Source: Takashimella koratensis (lineage: Eukaryota > Basidiomycota > Tremellomycetes > Trichosporonales > Tetragoniomycetaceae). From it: 64,000 nucleotides of DNA. Shown piece by piece: positions 44,713-57,424 of this stretch. The notes beneath the pieces were generated by a model, which saw only the letters and a program-made list of their open reading frames with translations, was not told the DNA's origin and searched no databases. The position numbers were made by a program, and so were the translations under genes. The stretch's first letter is position 1, and each line of letters starts with the position of its first letter. The DNA lies in NCBI GenBank assembly GCA_003116875.1, contig BCKT01000011.1:124001-188000 (forward strand), in the 5' to 3' direction.

Positions 44713-47700
44713 CTACAAATCCTCCCATTCCGGATCTCCATCATTCACGACCGCCTCATAATTCTCGACACGTTCCTCGAGTACGTATTCGGCGTCGATC
44801 ATACGTTGTCTGACTCGGGTGAGGTACTTGTTCAATGTACGACGAGACCAGAGTCCGATCATGGCCGTAGATGTAAGAGGGAACATGAGTCGGACTGTGG
44901 GTCGGGCAGGGACAAGAAGAGCATTGTCAGCTGGGGGACCAAAACAAGTAGATCTCAGGTTGGAGAAAGACTAAGGGTTTTGGGCTGGGACATGACTTAC
45001 AGGAAAGAGCATTGGTCGGGTGGATTGAAGCCGCGCCAAAAAGGTTGAGGACAAACATCAACCCTACCGAAACCAACCACGGTAATATGATAGGTACGAG
45101 CAAGTAAACAACCAATGGCAGAACGAGGATGTTTATTTCCACGAATGGCTGGGTGAACGGTCTCCTGAAGGCCTCTTTCAATCTAGCCGCGCGGGGAGAT
45201 ACGTTCCTCCCTCTATGCACGAAAAGACCCAGGACGCCAAAGTACAGCGAAAGAAGGACCAACCCCATCGCCCATGCGTCCCAAACGTGGAGGACGGGAG
45301 CGGCGGTGGAATCCAGGCCATACCGCGCAGGAATAGAGGCGTAGAGTTCGAAATTGATCCCGATGGTCAATGGGAGGACGGCGTACATTAGCCAAGCAGA
45401 GTAAGCGCATCGCAAGGTTCCGAGAATGGCGCGCTTGACTCGCATAGAGAGGTTGGATTGCCGAATTCGTTTGGCTTTGTTCGCGACGAGGACACGGCGT
45501 TGGGTGAATCGACCAAGTGAGTAGGATCCCCAGCAGACGTAAAATCCAAGCATCTGAGGTAGAGGTATTAGTGAGCACTCTGAATCCCAACAGCACACAG
45601 CGCCACGACTTGGTCCTTGAGCTGAGCATGACTTACCAAGCTGTACCCGTCGTACACCTGCTTGTCGGTGAACAGTGTCACCGCGAGTCGTCCAATCAAC
45701 AGCGGCCCAAAGAAGAGCACCACCACCGACGTCGACGTGAGCGCTACGAGGGCAAGCACGAGCGCGTACGCCCTTGTCCTCCAGTACCTTGGAAGCCTAA
45801 CGACCTGGTAGTCTGTCTTCGGATCTCTCCCTGCCGCCCTCGCCGCACGATCTTGCTTCAAAAGCCGGACCTTGTCTTCTTCCGTCTTAGGCACGCCGAA
45901 CTCATCCAGCCGGACGAAAATACCGACTTTGCGTCGTTCCTGTACAGGAAGCAGAGCGACGGTGTCCTTACTTGGCACACGAGCGAACGTCAGGTCCGGG
46001 TCGTATTTACCGAAAATCATCTGCGCAACGAAATCGGCGAAAGACCACGCGACTTCGGCAGGAGTGTTGTCGTCTCCGGCCGGTTGATATTCGCCGAGAA
46101 CGAGGGAACGAAGACCAATGGCCCGCACAGTCCAGCGATACCACCGCAGGAAGCGTTTCTTCATCTTGTGCTTAGGTTTGAGCGAGCGCCATGTCGGGGG
46201 CACGATAAGGTGGACGAAGAGGACGTCAAAGGGGACGGACGACAAAGACTCGCTGGACGGACTATCAGCTGAATCGAACTGTGGCTCGGAGACGAGCTAC
46301 TCACTACTTCAACCGCAGAGGAAGGATGTGGGCAAACGGTATCCGGCTAACCGTCCACGACGTCACTCCAAAGATGAAGAAGATCAACACACCATACGTG
46401 ATGATAGACGAGAAGAGCTGCAGGATATTAGTGCGGGTACTAACGCCAGTGAGGGTCACTTTACATACCTTGCGCAGCTGCCAGAACGTGGTGCGTTCGA
46501 GGATTTCCTTCACGGGGGAGAACGAGTCGTCTGCCGGGTCACGAATGAAGAAGAGCGTGCCCTTGCGGCTGATCTATGGAAAGGTTAGCTGATTCCGCGA
46601 TAGCAGAAAGAACGCCAACTGACTGTTCGGATGAACGCGATACCCGTGGCGAACGCGAACATGAATCTGAACCCACAGTCAACTTTGAACATCGGGGATT
46701 CTCAAGCTGCTGCAGTCGACTTACATGGTCCCCACGATCCATGCCACAAAGACCAGGCCAAACGGCATGGCGCGGAACAGCTCGGCATACGACTCCAAAG
46801 ACCAATCCGGGAAAAGCGGAAGTGTGAACGTTGCGATAAACGTGCCGACAGCCAGCGGGAAGCAGATCAACTCTAGACCCATGAAAAATGCGAGCTGTGG
46901 AGCAAGGTATAACAAAGCGGGACGAAAGTATCAGTAAACCGTCCAGACTTGTTCGAATTCTATCCCGAACTCACCTTGACGAATGTCCCATACTGTTTGG
47001 CAGTCTGCACCACCGTTGACGATAACTGCAACACTCCCGTCTCCCCCGCCAAAGCAAACGCGGCAATGATCAACCCAAAAGAGATATACCCAATGATTAC
47101 GCATCCGACCTGGTCCGGCGTCTTCGCGGACGACGCAATCTCCACTGCCCAGACCCTAAACTCAGTGTAGAGTGTGAACGCGGTATGTCCGAGTGCTTCG
47201 AATACGTCTCCGAGGCCTGAGACCGCCGCTGTCCCTGCGTCGTTGACGTAGCTGACTACAGGGCTGTGCATGGCCGTGCCGGATGGAGGGACCTCGAGGG
47301 AGAGGGAAGGCAGGAAACCTGATGCGTCGAGTGCAGAGAGGAGAGGAGCGAGAACAACGTCTCGGATAATCTCAATGATGATGTCGGTAACGGGCTCGAA
47401 GACGTATCGAATCGAACGGAGGATGTAGGTGAAAAAAGCAAGAGCAAGGCGGACAAAGTCGGCAGCGAGGACGATCTTGCCGATGATGGCGGGAGCACCG
47501 ATGAGGAGGGACAAGGAACCGGCCATGACGATCATTGCGAAGAACACCTAGAGAGTCAGCCTGTCTGTGTAAAGTTGTTTGCTTACATTTTGGAACATGG
47601 ACGAGAGCGGTCCGATGAGTCCAATCACTGCACGTTCTCAGCTTCTGGGTCCACGATAAGACTCAAGCAGCAGCTTACCTTCCAGAACCCCGTCCCAGTC

Positions 47701-50097
47701 CTCTGCCTCCCAAACCCGGAACTCATCATCCATCGGATCACCCTCAACTTCACCGGCAAACGCCTCCTCCACTACGACCCCTTCCTCCACTGGCTCTGGG
47801 ACCGGATCATCATCCTCTCCATCCATCTCAGGGATATGATCCTCTTCATCTTCTTCGACCATCTCCCACTCTGCTGCGCTAGGCGTGTGGGGCAGGTCGG
47901 TTGGAGGGGGAAGGTTCCGCATGGCTGCGGGGACTGGGTACCTAACCATCCGAGCTAGGTGTCGCCCGTTCTCATCGATTTCGTTTCCGTAGACAATCTC
48001 CACTTCCATGATATCCCCAACTGCATCCCTGTCGTCAGAGTCCGGCAAAGGGAGCCCAGACCGAGTACGACCCAGGTCCACAGCCGAGCTCGCGCTGGAG
48101 CTGGCCTCGGTGTTCTCGTTCGTTGGGACCGCCAGAGTATCCAACAACGCGGCCATGGGATCATCGCTACCCACGTCCTCGGGGATGGGCATGTTGTACC
48201 GACGGCGTAAACCGTTGAAACCGGGATCGGAAGCTCGCCGCCGTGCCGCGTCTTGCGAAGGCGCCTCATGCCCCTGCACCTGATTCACCACCAGCGTGCT
48301 TGTAGAGGAATTCGCATCCACTGAGGTCTCCGTCGCCACTTCGAATGGATCGGACAATCCTTCGTGTATACCTTCGCCGATAGTCTCGCCGATGGGTATT
48401 TGCTCGCCGAGCTCTTCTTGTGTCAACTCGGGGGTCCGCACTGATCGCCGCCGCTGAGCGAGCAGAGGTGAGGATGAAAAGTCCCGTTGCCCTGATGGAC
48501 CAGGTAAAGACTGCTCTGCGACCTCGAAAATGTCGCCATGCTCGTCGGCCGCCGACTCGCCGTTGTCAAACAGCACCTCGCGCTCTTTGCCCTTGCTGCT
48601 GGTGGCGAGCATCTCGGGTGCGGAGAACGCGACGTCGTTATTGGGTGTTTGTGGGCTGGGCCGATGTAATGGGTTGTTCTGGTCGAAGGGGGGTAGTGGG
48701 AGCCGCATGGAAGGGCCCGCTTCGTTGGATGGGGCATCAATGCCGTTTTCGTTGAGATGCACTGGTTCGCCGAATGGCTCAGGGAGGGGTGGAGGCATGG
48801 TTGATGGGAAAGCGGTCGACAAGGGTGATGGACCAGGGGAAGGGAAGAGTCTTTGCCGGTTTGGCTCTGTACCGCGTGGGTAGGCAACGCCGAGCTCGAT
48901 CACCCAGTCCTCAGGACGGATCTCCTCTTCCTCGGCAGGTGGCGGCGGCCGGTTCCAGTCGTGCTGGTGCATCCACTCGCGTAAAAGTATAATCCCGACG
49001 AGGACGGCTGCTAATGACAGCGACAAAATTTGGCCTCGGAGGATGGTGCTGAGTGATCTGGGGAAGATTTAGCGAATGATTCCAAATTGTGAGGGGACAC
49101 GATACACGTACTGATGCTTCTCCATGGAGAGAACGACATCGTACAGCCAGCTGAAGGGGGCGAGGGTGACGAGGAATGGTCGGAGCAGAACAGAAGCAAT
49201 GGCCGGAACGAGGTCGACTATACTGCTGTTGGACGCCGGCTGGTCCACGGTTGCGGGTGCTGACGAGTTGCTGAATACTGCGGATATTGTAGCGTTCACC
49301 GCGGTCTCCTCGTCGGGATGGAGCGCCTCGAGACTGTGCTTCAAGTAGGGATATGATCTAGAGGTATCAGCTATAAGCCACGACGTCCCAAAGCTGACGG
49401 AACTCACACCCAATCGGCACATAGGAGGAGGAGGCGGAGACTGAACATGTTGAAGCTCGGGAGAGCGACGAGCCATGCCCATGCTACAACGATGACACGT
49501 AGGATCCGGAGAAGCCCATAGTTCACGGCGAAGAAGGATTGCCGAACGAACACTATCCGCGGGATCACCGAGGGCAGCGATAGTGGGTACACTAAGGGGG
49601 TGATCAGCAATGTAGCGAGTGAAGTGATTCGAGGTAGGCAAACATACCTTTGGTAAACTTGTAGTGATAACCGCAGATCTCGCAGTGTTTCTTTTGGCTG
49701 TGGGCGAGCCAATTCTTCAAGCTGGAGAGGGTGTCAATGAGCGAAACACGAAGCTCGAGCATCACGCCATGATCAGAAAAGGTCTGCCCAAAGGTGAACT
49801 TTCTCACCACTGCCTCCAGATGACTCTGGTTCACGCCCACTTCACCTCCGACTCTGCCACGGTGCAAGACTTCAACCCACTTACCAATCTGGATGAACAA
49901 ACCGTACCGACCCGGAGCACTTGCAAGGGTATATCAACGGGTTCTCTTCGTCGGCTTCTGACCTGCACACTCGGCAGACGTCTTCATTCGAGTCAGCAGG
50001 GAGGTCATGAATGAGAACAGAGTGGGGCTAGATGACAGCGTGGAAGCAGTAGCTCACCGCCTTCGTCGTCGGTCACAAACTGCATGGGCTCGGCCAT
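44713..50097 (-). CDS. SSM4: ER-membrane RING-CH ubiquitin ligase Doa10/Ssm4
   Basis: E3 ligase of ER-associated degradation (MARCH6/TEB4 in animals). Fifteen exons: 50058-50097, 49885-49981, 49648-49721, 49408-49591, 49112-49357, 47679-49048, 47587-47627, 46975-47547, 46725-46894, 46624-46666, 46469-46573, 46305-46417, 45637-46261, 45001-45553, 44713-44894 (1471 residues). The N-terminal RING-CH reads [24 protein letters not shown] and [15 protein letters not shown]. About a dozen hydrophobic segments follow, including the region around [15 protein letters not shown] and later [26 protein letters not shown] and [17 protein letters not shown]. The 400-residue acidic, Pro/Ser-rich loop in exon 6 is cytosolic by position and is the most divergent part. 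The gene is larger than yeast Ssm4 (1319 residues), mainly through this loop. The start sits at CATGGT with [13 protein letters not shown]. Confidence 0.95.
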
Positions 50098-50759
50098 GGT
50101 AGCGGCTGTGGAGTGTGGAATGGGGCGAGGTGAGGTGAGAGCAGGGTGCCGGCGGTTGAGTTTGGCCAAAAGGGGTGTCGCGTGGGTGATCGGAACGAGT
50201 CGTTGCCTCGCCGCGAAGGCTTTGATCGTGGAAACGGGCCAAGCAACGGGTTGAACAGATGATAGAGGCGAGGTGTATGCGTCTATGCGGAGGAGAAGAG
50301 TTACCCGGGGAGTATCGTGGGCTGTGACGTGGTCGTGGTCGTGTCGAGGTGGGTGGTGGTGGTGGTGGTGGTGGTGGTGGTGGTGAAGAGGAGGAGGATG
50401 GGTATTGGGTCCGAGTGAACCCATCCTGCAATGCCCGACAAAGAAAGGATGCAAGAGTGCTATAGACCGTCCCGCCTGAATCGACCAAGGGTAGTAAGAG
50501 TTGCTACGCATCACACCCTCACTGAGACCACGAGTCAAACCTAGTTTGCCCTTTCCCCCCCGGCACCCTTTTGCCACCCGGTTTTGGGGGGCAACAACCA
50601 AATGGTCGGTCGTATGACGCTTACAGTGCGACCCATGCGGTAATAATCAACCCATCCCAGTCCGGCAACAAGTCACCTTTATCTCCCTCCTCTTCCTATC
50701 CATCGTCCTATCCATCTCCCATCTCATCTCTCATCTCCCACCTCCCATCCACAGCAACC
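50098..50759. promoter_or_regulatory. Divergent promoter region with GGT repeat
   Basis: The space between Doa10 and the carboxypeptidase gene, which point away from each other. A GGT trinucleotide repeat of about 12 units lies at 50348-50385. A run of CCATCT/CCCAT units (50690-50755) leads to the carboxypeptidase ATG. No gene is supported. Confidence 0.6.
50348..50385. repeat. GGT microsatellite
   Basis: About twelve tandem GGT units in non-coding DNA between two divergent genes. Confidence 0.95.
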
Positions 50760-53700
50760 ATGCGTGCATCGCTCGTCCTTGCGCTTGCTCCTCTGGCGCC
50801 CTTGGCCCTCGCCGCACCCAGCTCATTCCACCTCCCGACCTCGGCATCCGACCTCGCGGCTCAGGTCTTCTCTTCGGCCCAGGACTGGGTCCACGGTGCG
50901 ATCCACGAGACCAAAGTCAAGTGGGCAGAGATCGAGGAAGGGGAGAAGAACTGGGGTGGAGTCAAGGTGGAGAATGTGAATGTCAAGGGGATTGAATGTG
51001 AGTGACTGCCGCCAAGCGTAGCGACGAGCCGAGAGTTTTGAGTGGGTGGTGGCACGGGTGGTTGCGAGCGAAGCGAGCCGTAATCATCCGTGCGAGCGCA
51101 GTGAAGCACAAGGGGTGGGTGGGCGGGGCAAGTGGTGGACAAACCACCCCGTTCAAGCGAAGCGAAGAATCATGAGCGGGTGGGCGGGAAGTGACCTCCC
51201 CTTCAAGCGTAGCGAGGGACAAGGGACGAGCGAGTGATGATGGCGGTGTACGACTTTTGTCTGTCGCCGTATTAGGGTTGTCACCCCCTGTTTCGTCACC
51301 CCCCCCCCCTCTTGTTGCATCAATGATCTCCTCTAGCTCACTACTCACCATCCACTACCTATTCAGATACGGCCCTATCCCACCCTGCGTTCCCGCAACA
51401 CAAGCTCCGGGTCGTCGAGCCGACGCTGTGCGACCCCAACGTCAAGCAGTTGTCCGGGTACCTTGATATCTCGGATACCAAGCATCTGTTCTTCTGGTTT
51501 GAGGAGAGTAGGGGGAAACCAAAAGATGATCCGTTGGTCCTTTGGTGAGTCCGAGCCGCCCGAGCGTCCTCAGGGAACGAGGCGACGACGTCAGAAAAAA
51601 GCAGAGAGAGGCCAAGAGAGCCAACGAAGACACCTATCAGAGCTAATTCGTTTCAGGCTCAACGGCGGACCTGGATGCTCCTCCACTACGGGACACTTGT
51701 TCGAGCTTGGTGGCTGCAACATTGCCGACGAAGGGAAGAACGTGACGTACAACGAGTACTCTTGGAACAATGTCGCCAATGTGCTCTTCCTTGACCGTGA
51801 GTGATAGCTCTCTAATCTTATTTGGATGGATCAGGAGGGTAGCGGACCTGTGTCCGTTCTCGGGCTCTCGAGCTATCTGTAGTCATGAATCTATGGACAA
51901 CGATTGACCCGCGCAGAGCCCGTCGGCGTCGGATACTCGTACACCGACGAGGTCGGAGGCGACGTCAACAACTCTCCCGCTGCAGCTGAGGATGTCTACG
52001 CCTTCCTCATCCTCTTCATCTCTCAAGTACGTCACACCACACCTCCTATTCTCAATGATCTCAACGCCGAGACCCCGCGAATCGCGTGTACAGCTCCCAT
52101 ACCCGTCTTTATCAATCCTCTGTCTCTATCCAAGCCATGCGTAGCCGCTGACACAACCCAGTTCAAGCAATACTCGACCCAGGAATTCCACGTTGCTGGT
52201 GAATCCTACGCAGGGACGTACATCCCCAACATTGCTTCCTACATCTTCAAGAATCAGAAAGCGCTCGAATTTGCGCCTAACGGTCTGCCTTCGCTCAACT
52301 TCAAGTCGGTCCTCATTGGGTAAGTCGTTACTGTCAGACCCGCGTGCGCCTCTTTTTTTTTTTTCCCGCAAAGTGCCTTTCCTTGAGGTAAGTGCTGACA
52401 ATCGCAGCGACGGTTTGAGCGACCCGTACCACCAGTTCGGCTCGGTGCCAGAGTACGTACCGACTCACTTGATCTGATATGTAGAGGCTGACTCTACCAG
52501 CTGGGCTTGCGAGGGCCCGTACGCTGTCTACTCCGATCCCGAAGGACCCGAATGCACCAAGCTCCGCGGCAAGGTCCCTCGATGCCAACAGCTCATCCAG
52601 GCGTGTTACAAGTGAGTCCAAACATACACCACTAGATCACTAGATCCATATGTCACCAGTCCTCGCTGACGCACGCAGCACCGGGTCGAGGTTCGCGTGT
52701 ATCCCCGCAGGGCTGTACTGCTGGTCCAACATCTTTGGAGACTTGCAGGAACTTGGACTCAACTTGTACGATGTTCGACGCACCTGCGACAAAAGCCCAG
52801 ACAAGGATGGCCAAGTGAGTGTCGAAATTCGAGGTTGGGGGTGTTGAGTAGTTTGTTGGACAATGCTGATATGGACCAGCTCTGTTACCGCGAGATGGGA
52901 TGGATGGAGACTTACCTCAACCAGCCGGCGATCAAGCAGGGTACGTACAGACTCTACGTCCACGCTGTGAAAGTAATACAATCACTCGGGTCGAGCGAAA
53001 GAAATATTAAGGGTCAGATACAGGACTGACAGTATCCCAGAGCTCGGCGTTCCTGAGTCGGTCACCTTTGAATCGTGCAACATGAAGATCAACCAGGCCT
53101 TGTGAGTTGTGTTCTAGTCGCTGTCCTCCAGAATTTAGAGTTCGCGGTAGTTGTTTCAGTAAGCGCAAGCGCGGTGGCTTATCGTGGGACTTTGTCAGCC
53201 TGCTCCACGGTGATGGGATGCACTACGCGGGTGGACTGTTGCCGGAACTCGTCGAGGCTGGGATCCGTGTCCTTATTTACGCCGGTGAGGCGGACATGAG
53301 TGAGTCTTCCTTTTCTTCCATCCTCTTCTTTTCTCATAAATTTCCCCTGACGCTCTTCTTTCTTCCGTCTCTACCATCTTCCTTTTGGACCTGGCTTCCT
53401 CTCCTCATTCGCTTCGTTCTCTGCTCTCTACTCCCGGCTCACTTCGCTTTGATCCTTGCTCACTCGCTCGCTTCCCTCGTTCGCCCGCCAGTCGTCAACT
53501 ACATGGGCTGCGCTCAAGTCCTTGACAATCTCGAGACCTCGTTCGCTACTCAATACGCCTCGGCCAACTTGACAGATTTCAAGTCATCTAACGGGACTGT
53601 CGCGGGGAAGACCAAGGCTGTCGGGAAGGGTGCAGGGAACATTGCGTTTGTTTCGTTCCATAACGCCGGACACATGGTGAGTCACGAGCAAGAGAAGCGG

Positions 53701-53852
53701 GGTTAGCCGCCAATCCCTCAAACGGATTCGATTCTTTATGATTTGGTGGAAGAGAAGAGAAACTGATAGCTTGCTTATAGGTCCCGCACGATGACCCGCC
53801 CGCGGCTTTGACCATGTTTGACCGTTGGTTGAAGAACAAGCCGCTCGTTTAG
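50760..53852 (+). CDS. Vacuolar serine carboxypeptidase (carboxypeptidase Y family, S10)
   Basis: Removes C-terminal residues from peptides in the vacuole. Thirteen exons: 50760-50997, 51367-51544, 51657-51796, 51917-52026, 52162-52319, 52408-52452, 52501-52611, 52679-52814, 52880-52940, 53041-53101, 53199-53299, 53492-53676, 53781-53852 (531 residues; yeast CPY has 532). The signal peptide covers residues 1-19 and a propeptide runs to about 100. Family blocks: [53 protein letters not shown]. The predicted catalytic triad is Ser237 (GESYAG), Asp445 (YAGEADMIVN) and His507 (NAGHMVPHD). Paired Cys typical of CPY are present ([28 protein letters not shown]). Intron 1 is unusually long (369 bases) and carries repeats. 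The exon 10/11 junction (acceptor at 53198) was chosen to keep [12 protein letters not shown]. Confidence 0.95.
51012..51216. repeat. Four copies of an AAGCGwAGCGA motif in intron 1
   Basis: An 11-base motif AAGCGTAGCGA or AAGCGAAGCGA (with a GAGCGAAGCGA variant) occurs at about 51014, 51066, 51155 and 51205. The copies are separated by GGTGGGTGGGCGGG-type spacers, all within the first intron of the carboxypeptidase gene. Its role is unknown. Confidence 0.7.
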
Positions 53853-54360
53853 GACACTGCATTTCAGTACCGCGACAAAGTCTCATCAATAATGTGCGCA
53901 GCTAGCCAAGGCGGTAAAGGGGTCCGTGACAGTCCATTCCCGACCTCCTGATTGTCTTACACCCACTGTTCACATCCGTCAGAATGAAAGAAGAAATGAA
54001 GAAAACTCGTATATCTCAAAGTTGAATCGTAAGGAACAAGTTCGGTTCGCGATTACATACAATATGTCGGAAAATGTCACGTGTCAATGCATCTTCGTGT
54101 TCCCAACGACGAACCACAACCGACACGACGACTACAATCTACGAATTGAGTCTTCGAGTGGGCTCGAGATTGGGAAAATAGGGAGTCGGCAGAATTGGGA
54201 ATAGGTATTTCACATCCCTCTCGTGGTTTCATGTACAGGACAACAAGCGTCGGGCGTCGGTTGGATATATATATGACTATCGCCTCTGCGATACGCTTCA
54301 CAACGCCCTTTTCGTCTACTATCGCATCTGGCCCGTACATCGCGCTACCCCCCAGCTACC
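53853..54360. terminator. Convergent 3' intergenic region
   Basis: About 500 bases between the 3' ends of the carboxypeptidase gene and the RPC6 gene. The centre is AT-richer than the surroundings, fitting two 3' UTRs. No gene is seen. Confidence 0.45.
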
Positions 54361-56751
54361 CTACATATCCTCAATATCCTTGACCCCTTGATCGATCTGC
54401 ATCTCACCGTCTGCAAACTCCCCGACCCACCCTTCCTCTCCATCCTGTTCTTCAACTCCTTCGTTCCCTTGATCTCCATCCCACCCTTCCGCTCCTTCAC
54501 CCTCCGCACCTTCCATACCTTCTTCACCTTCCTCTCCCTCTAAACCACCGTTAGCTAACGCCGCTGCGGCCTTGGCCTTTTTCCTCGCTTCCTTCGCTGC
54601 CGCCTCCTTCGCCGCACGTACATCCGCGTCCCAACCTCCTTTCTCCCCACTCAGCCATTGACCAAAGTAGGTGCAGTCAGCCGAATTCACTGGTCCCGCC
54701 TCATCGCATAGACTGAACTGTGGGCACTTCCCACACGGTGCCTGTGTATGACCCAGTGATACCGCTGGCCATTGTGTCGCTCGGTACACTACCGCCATAT
54801 CCCGCAAATCATCGAGTCGCGCAAACGTAGAAACACCCGAACCCGAAGCATCGTAGTCTTGACGAAGAGCAAGGGTTTTAGGCTTGTACCGCGTATTCAA
54901 ACGATCGATATCTTCAGAGGCAACAGACGACACATCCGAATCCGAATCTTCATCCGAGTCATCTGAATCAGACTCTGACTCGGAATCGGAATAAGAAGCT
55001 TTCGAGTCCTCGGAATCTTCGTCGTCGCTGATAAATGAACCAGCATCGGAATCGGATTCGTCAGAGTCGGAAGAATTATCAGGATCGTCGCGTTTGCGTT
55101 TCCCGTCTTTTCGAGACTTGGACTTGGATTTGGATTTGCTAGATGAGGCTTTTCCCCGCTTGGAAGAGTCAACATCGTCGATTGAGACTAGCCGCTCCTC
55201 GTCGGATTCCTCGTCCTCGCTGTTCGCCGCTTTCCGCTACAGGATATCAGCACGACCATACCAAGTTTTCCTTCCACTTTGACCACCTTCCCTGCGCCAA
55301 CCTCGACTGTACTCACCTTCTTCTTTCCATCCTTCTCTTTCCTCTTCTCCCTCTCCTTCTCCTTCTTCCTCTTGGCCTTCTCTTTATCTTTCTTCCTCCT
55401 CTCCTCTTCCTTCTTCTTCTTCTTCCTCTCCTTTTCCTTCTTCTTCCTCCTCTTCTCCTTTTCTACCCGCTTCTCCTCTTTCTTCCTCGCCTTCAACTTG
55501 GCCTTCTCCTTCTCTTTCTTCTTCCTCGCCCTTCGTTCCCTCTCGTCATCATCTAGATCGTCATCGTCATCTTTCCCTCCCCCGTCCTTGCGTCGCTTCT
55601 TCGTCGGCCGCTCATCCTCAGACTCCGAGTCCGGGTCGGCGTCGAACTCAACGCCCCCAAGTGGTTTGAGGATCTCTACACGACCTTCGAGGACGAGCGC
55701 ACGCATGAGCTCCATCACATTCTTGACTTTGATATGGACAGCGCTACCAAGGATACCAGAGGTCTTGACGTGTTTCAGCAGGGTTTGGGGGTTGGGCAAT
55801 CCCGTGGTTTTCGTCGTAGGCAAGACTTGACGTTCGCGCGATCCCGGCTTCTTTCCGTACGTCTAGTTACTCGTCAGCTTTCTCCTGGGTCTGCAACCAC
55901 TACTAAACTCACTTTTTCCGAGACGTATTTGTACAACACCTGCAATAGACTGCTCACGAGGTGGTCGTCGTACTCTTTGTTCTCATCGTACCAAATCCCA
56001 CCCGAGATCTCCTCTGGCGGGTCGAGGTTGGCCAAGATGTACAGGGGTGTGACGGGGTTCTGAGTAAATCAGTATCAAGCCTAAACCATTTTTCGCCACT
56101 GAATCACTGCTTCAGCGCGCGGGGTACGACTTACCTGGATACCCTTAAACGAGCGGATATGTCCTTGTTTCTCTAGCGTATCGATGAACCGGTTCACCTG
56201 GACCTTGGACATCTCTGAACTCATTGCGGCGGCAATGGCAGATTTCGAGATACCCTTGTTCGACGCTGTCGCGACGACGGATAGGACCACTTTTTGCTCC
56301 TCTGTCAACGTCTTCTGCCTAGGATTGAGTTAGCTTCCACTCAACCAGACAACGGTAAGACGGAAGGCCAGACTTACTTCTCCGCATCGGCCTTTTCGAC
56401 AGCGTGGAAGAGGACAACACCGTCTTTGAGTTGTTCAGCTTGAAACATGCGCTGGAGAATGGTGCATCAAGTCGTCGTCAGCGAAGTTAACCAACTGTTG
56501 ATGCAGGATCCATCGTCACTCACGATTTTGAGGATAGAGTTGACGCTCGACTTGAGCACTTTGGCGTTCATACTGGGCAGCGCAGTTTGCAATTGGTCCA
56601 AGGTCATCGCCTGTAACGTTGTGGACCGAGCATAAGCATATTGCAGTCTTCATCAAGTAGCGATCAAAGCGTGAGGATGGACCAGACGTTGACAGACCTT
56701 TTTCTTGGAGGCGGCGACCTTGTGGTAGACATGCTGGTCCGTGGCGTTCAT
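54361..56751 (-). CDS. RPC34: RNA polymerase III subunit RPC6 (Rpc34) with large charged insertion
   Basis: Pol III-specific initiation subunit with winged-helix domains. Seven exons: 56698-56751, 56524-56610, 56378-56451, 56135-56318, 55913-56059, 55317-55862, 54361-55236 (655 residues, twice the usual size of about 316). Winged-helix regions read MTLDQLQTALPS, LTEEQKVVLSVVATASNKGISKSAIAAA, VNRFIDTLEKQGHIRSFKGIQNPVTPLYILANLDPPEEISGG (in parts), and KHVKTSGILGSAVHIKVKNVMELMRALVLEGRVE. The C-terminal Fe-S cysteines are kept: CGKCPQFSLC and NSADCTYFGQWL. Between these lies about 250 residues not found in ordinary family members: a Lys/Glu/Arg tract (about 255-364) and a Ser/Asp/Glu tract. A further acidic, Gly-rich tail follows the Fe-S motif. 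All junctions keep frame, so the insertion is really coding. Confidence 0.93.
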
Positions 56752-57424
56752 AGCGGCAGCACTGGAAGGAGTCTATGCCCGCCAGGCCGTGAGAGGGGAG
56801 GTGAAGAGGCGGACCGAAGAGTGGTTGCCTGGGAGCTGGGAGTGATGGGGATGAAGTGGGTGGAGGATGGCAAAACTGGAATTGCACGAGTTGAATCTGA
56901 AATCAAAAATACAACCAAGGATAGGGTAGTGACGTGGATTTATTCGCACCCAGCACACCTCGCTTAGCAGTGGGCCCGGTGATCGCGTCACGTGATACCA
57001 CCTTCGTTATCACTCGGTGTTTCCTTTGGCTCTCCTTTAGGTTACAGCGCTTCCAAGTTGCCCATCCTCCCTCATCCCTCATCCCTCATCCTACAATCAC
57101 CTACAACCACCTCGCCACCCTCTCTACACCTCAGTCGCCTGGTGTCCCCCTCGATAGCTCATCTCACCTCACGAGCCCCCGCCTGTGCTTTCCCCCACTC
57201 GAGCACGGCGTCTGAATCACTTCTACATCTCTCGTGACATTGTCTCGCCCAACTTTCCCTTCTGATCCCTCTCCCCCCGGCTCTTCTTGATTCCCTTCCC
57301 CTCGCCGCTTAAGCGCACGTCACGCAGCTCATGGTGAACGGTCCACGCATAGGCTCTGTACACTCTCGAGTCTAGACGAGACCAGATTGTACCCCATATT
57401 CTATATTCAATCGACCGAGTCAAC
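56752..57424. promoter_or_regulatory. Shared divergent promoter of RPC6 and TOR
   Basis: The two head-to-head genes are separated by 673 bases. The RPC6-proximal part is G-rich on the plus strand. The TOR-proximal part is pyrimidine-rich with a CCTCATCCCT repeat (about 57067-57090). I see no clear TATA box near either start. Confidence 0.55.

Noticed and set aside
44509..45048. Plus-strand frame of 179 codons
   Set aside because: It overlaps the last two Doa10 exons, whose protein and splice sites are clear on the other strand; composition is random.
55279..55830. Plus-strand frame rich in Phe, Leu and Ser
   Set aside because: It is the mirror of the Lys/Glu-rich RPC6 exon; the minus strand has matching splice sites and conserved flanking domains.
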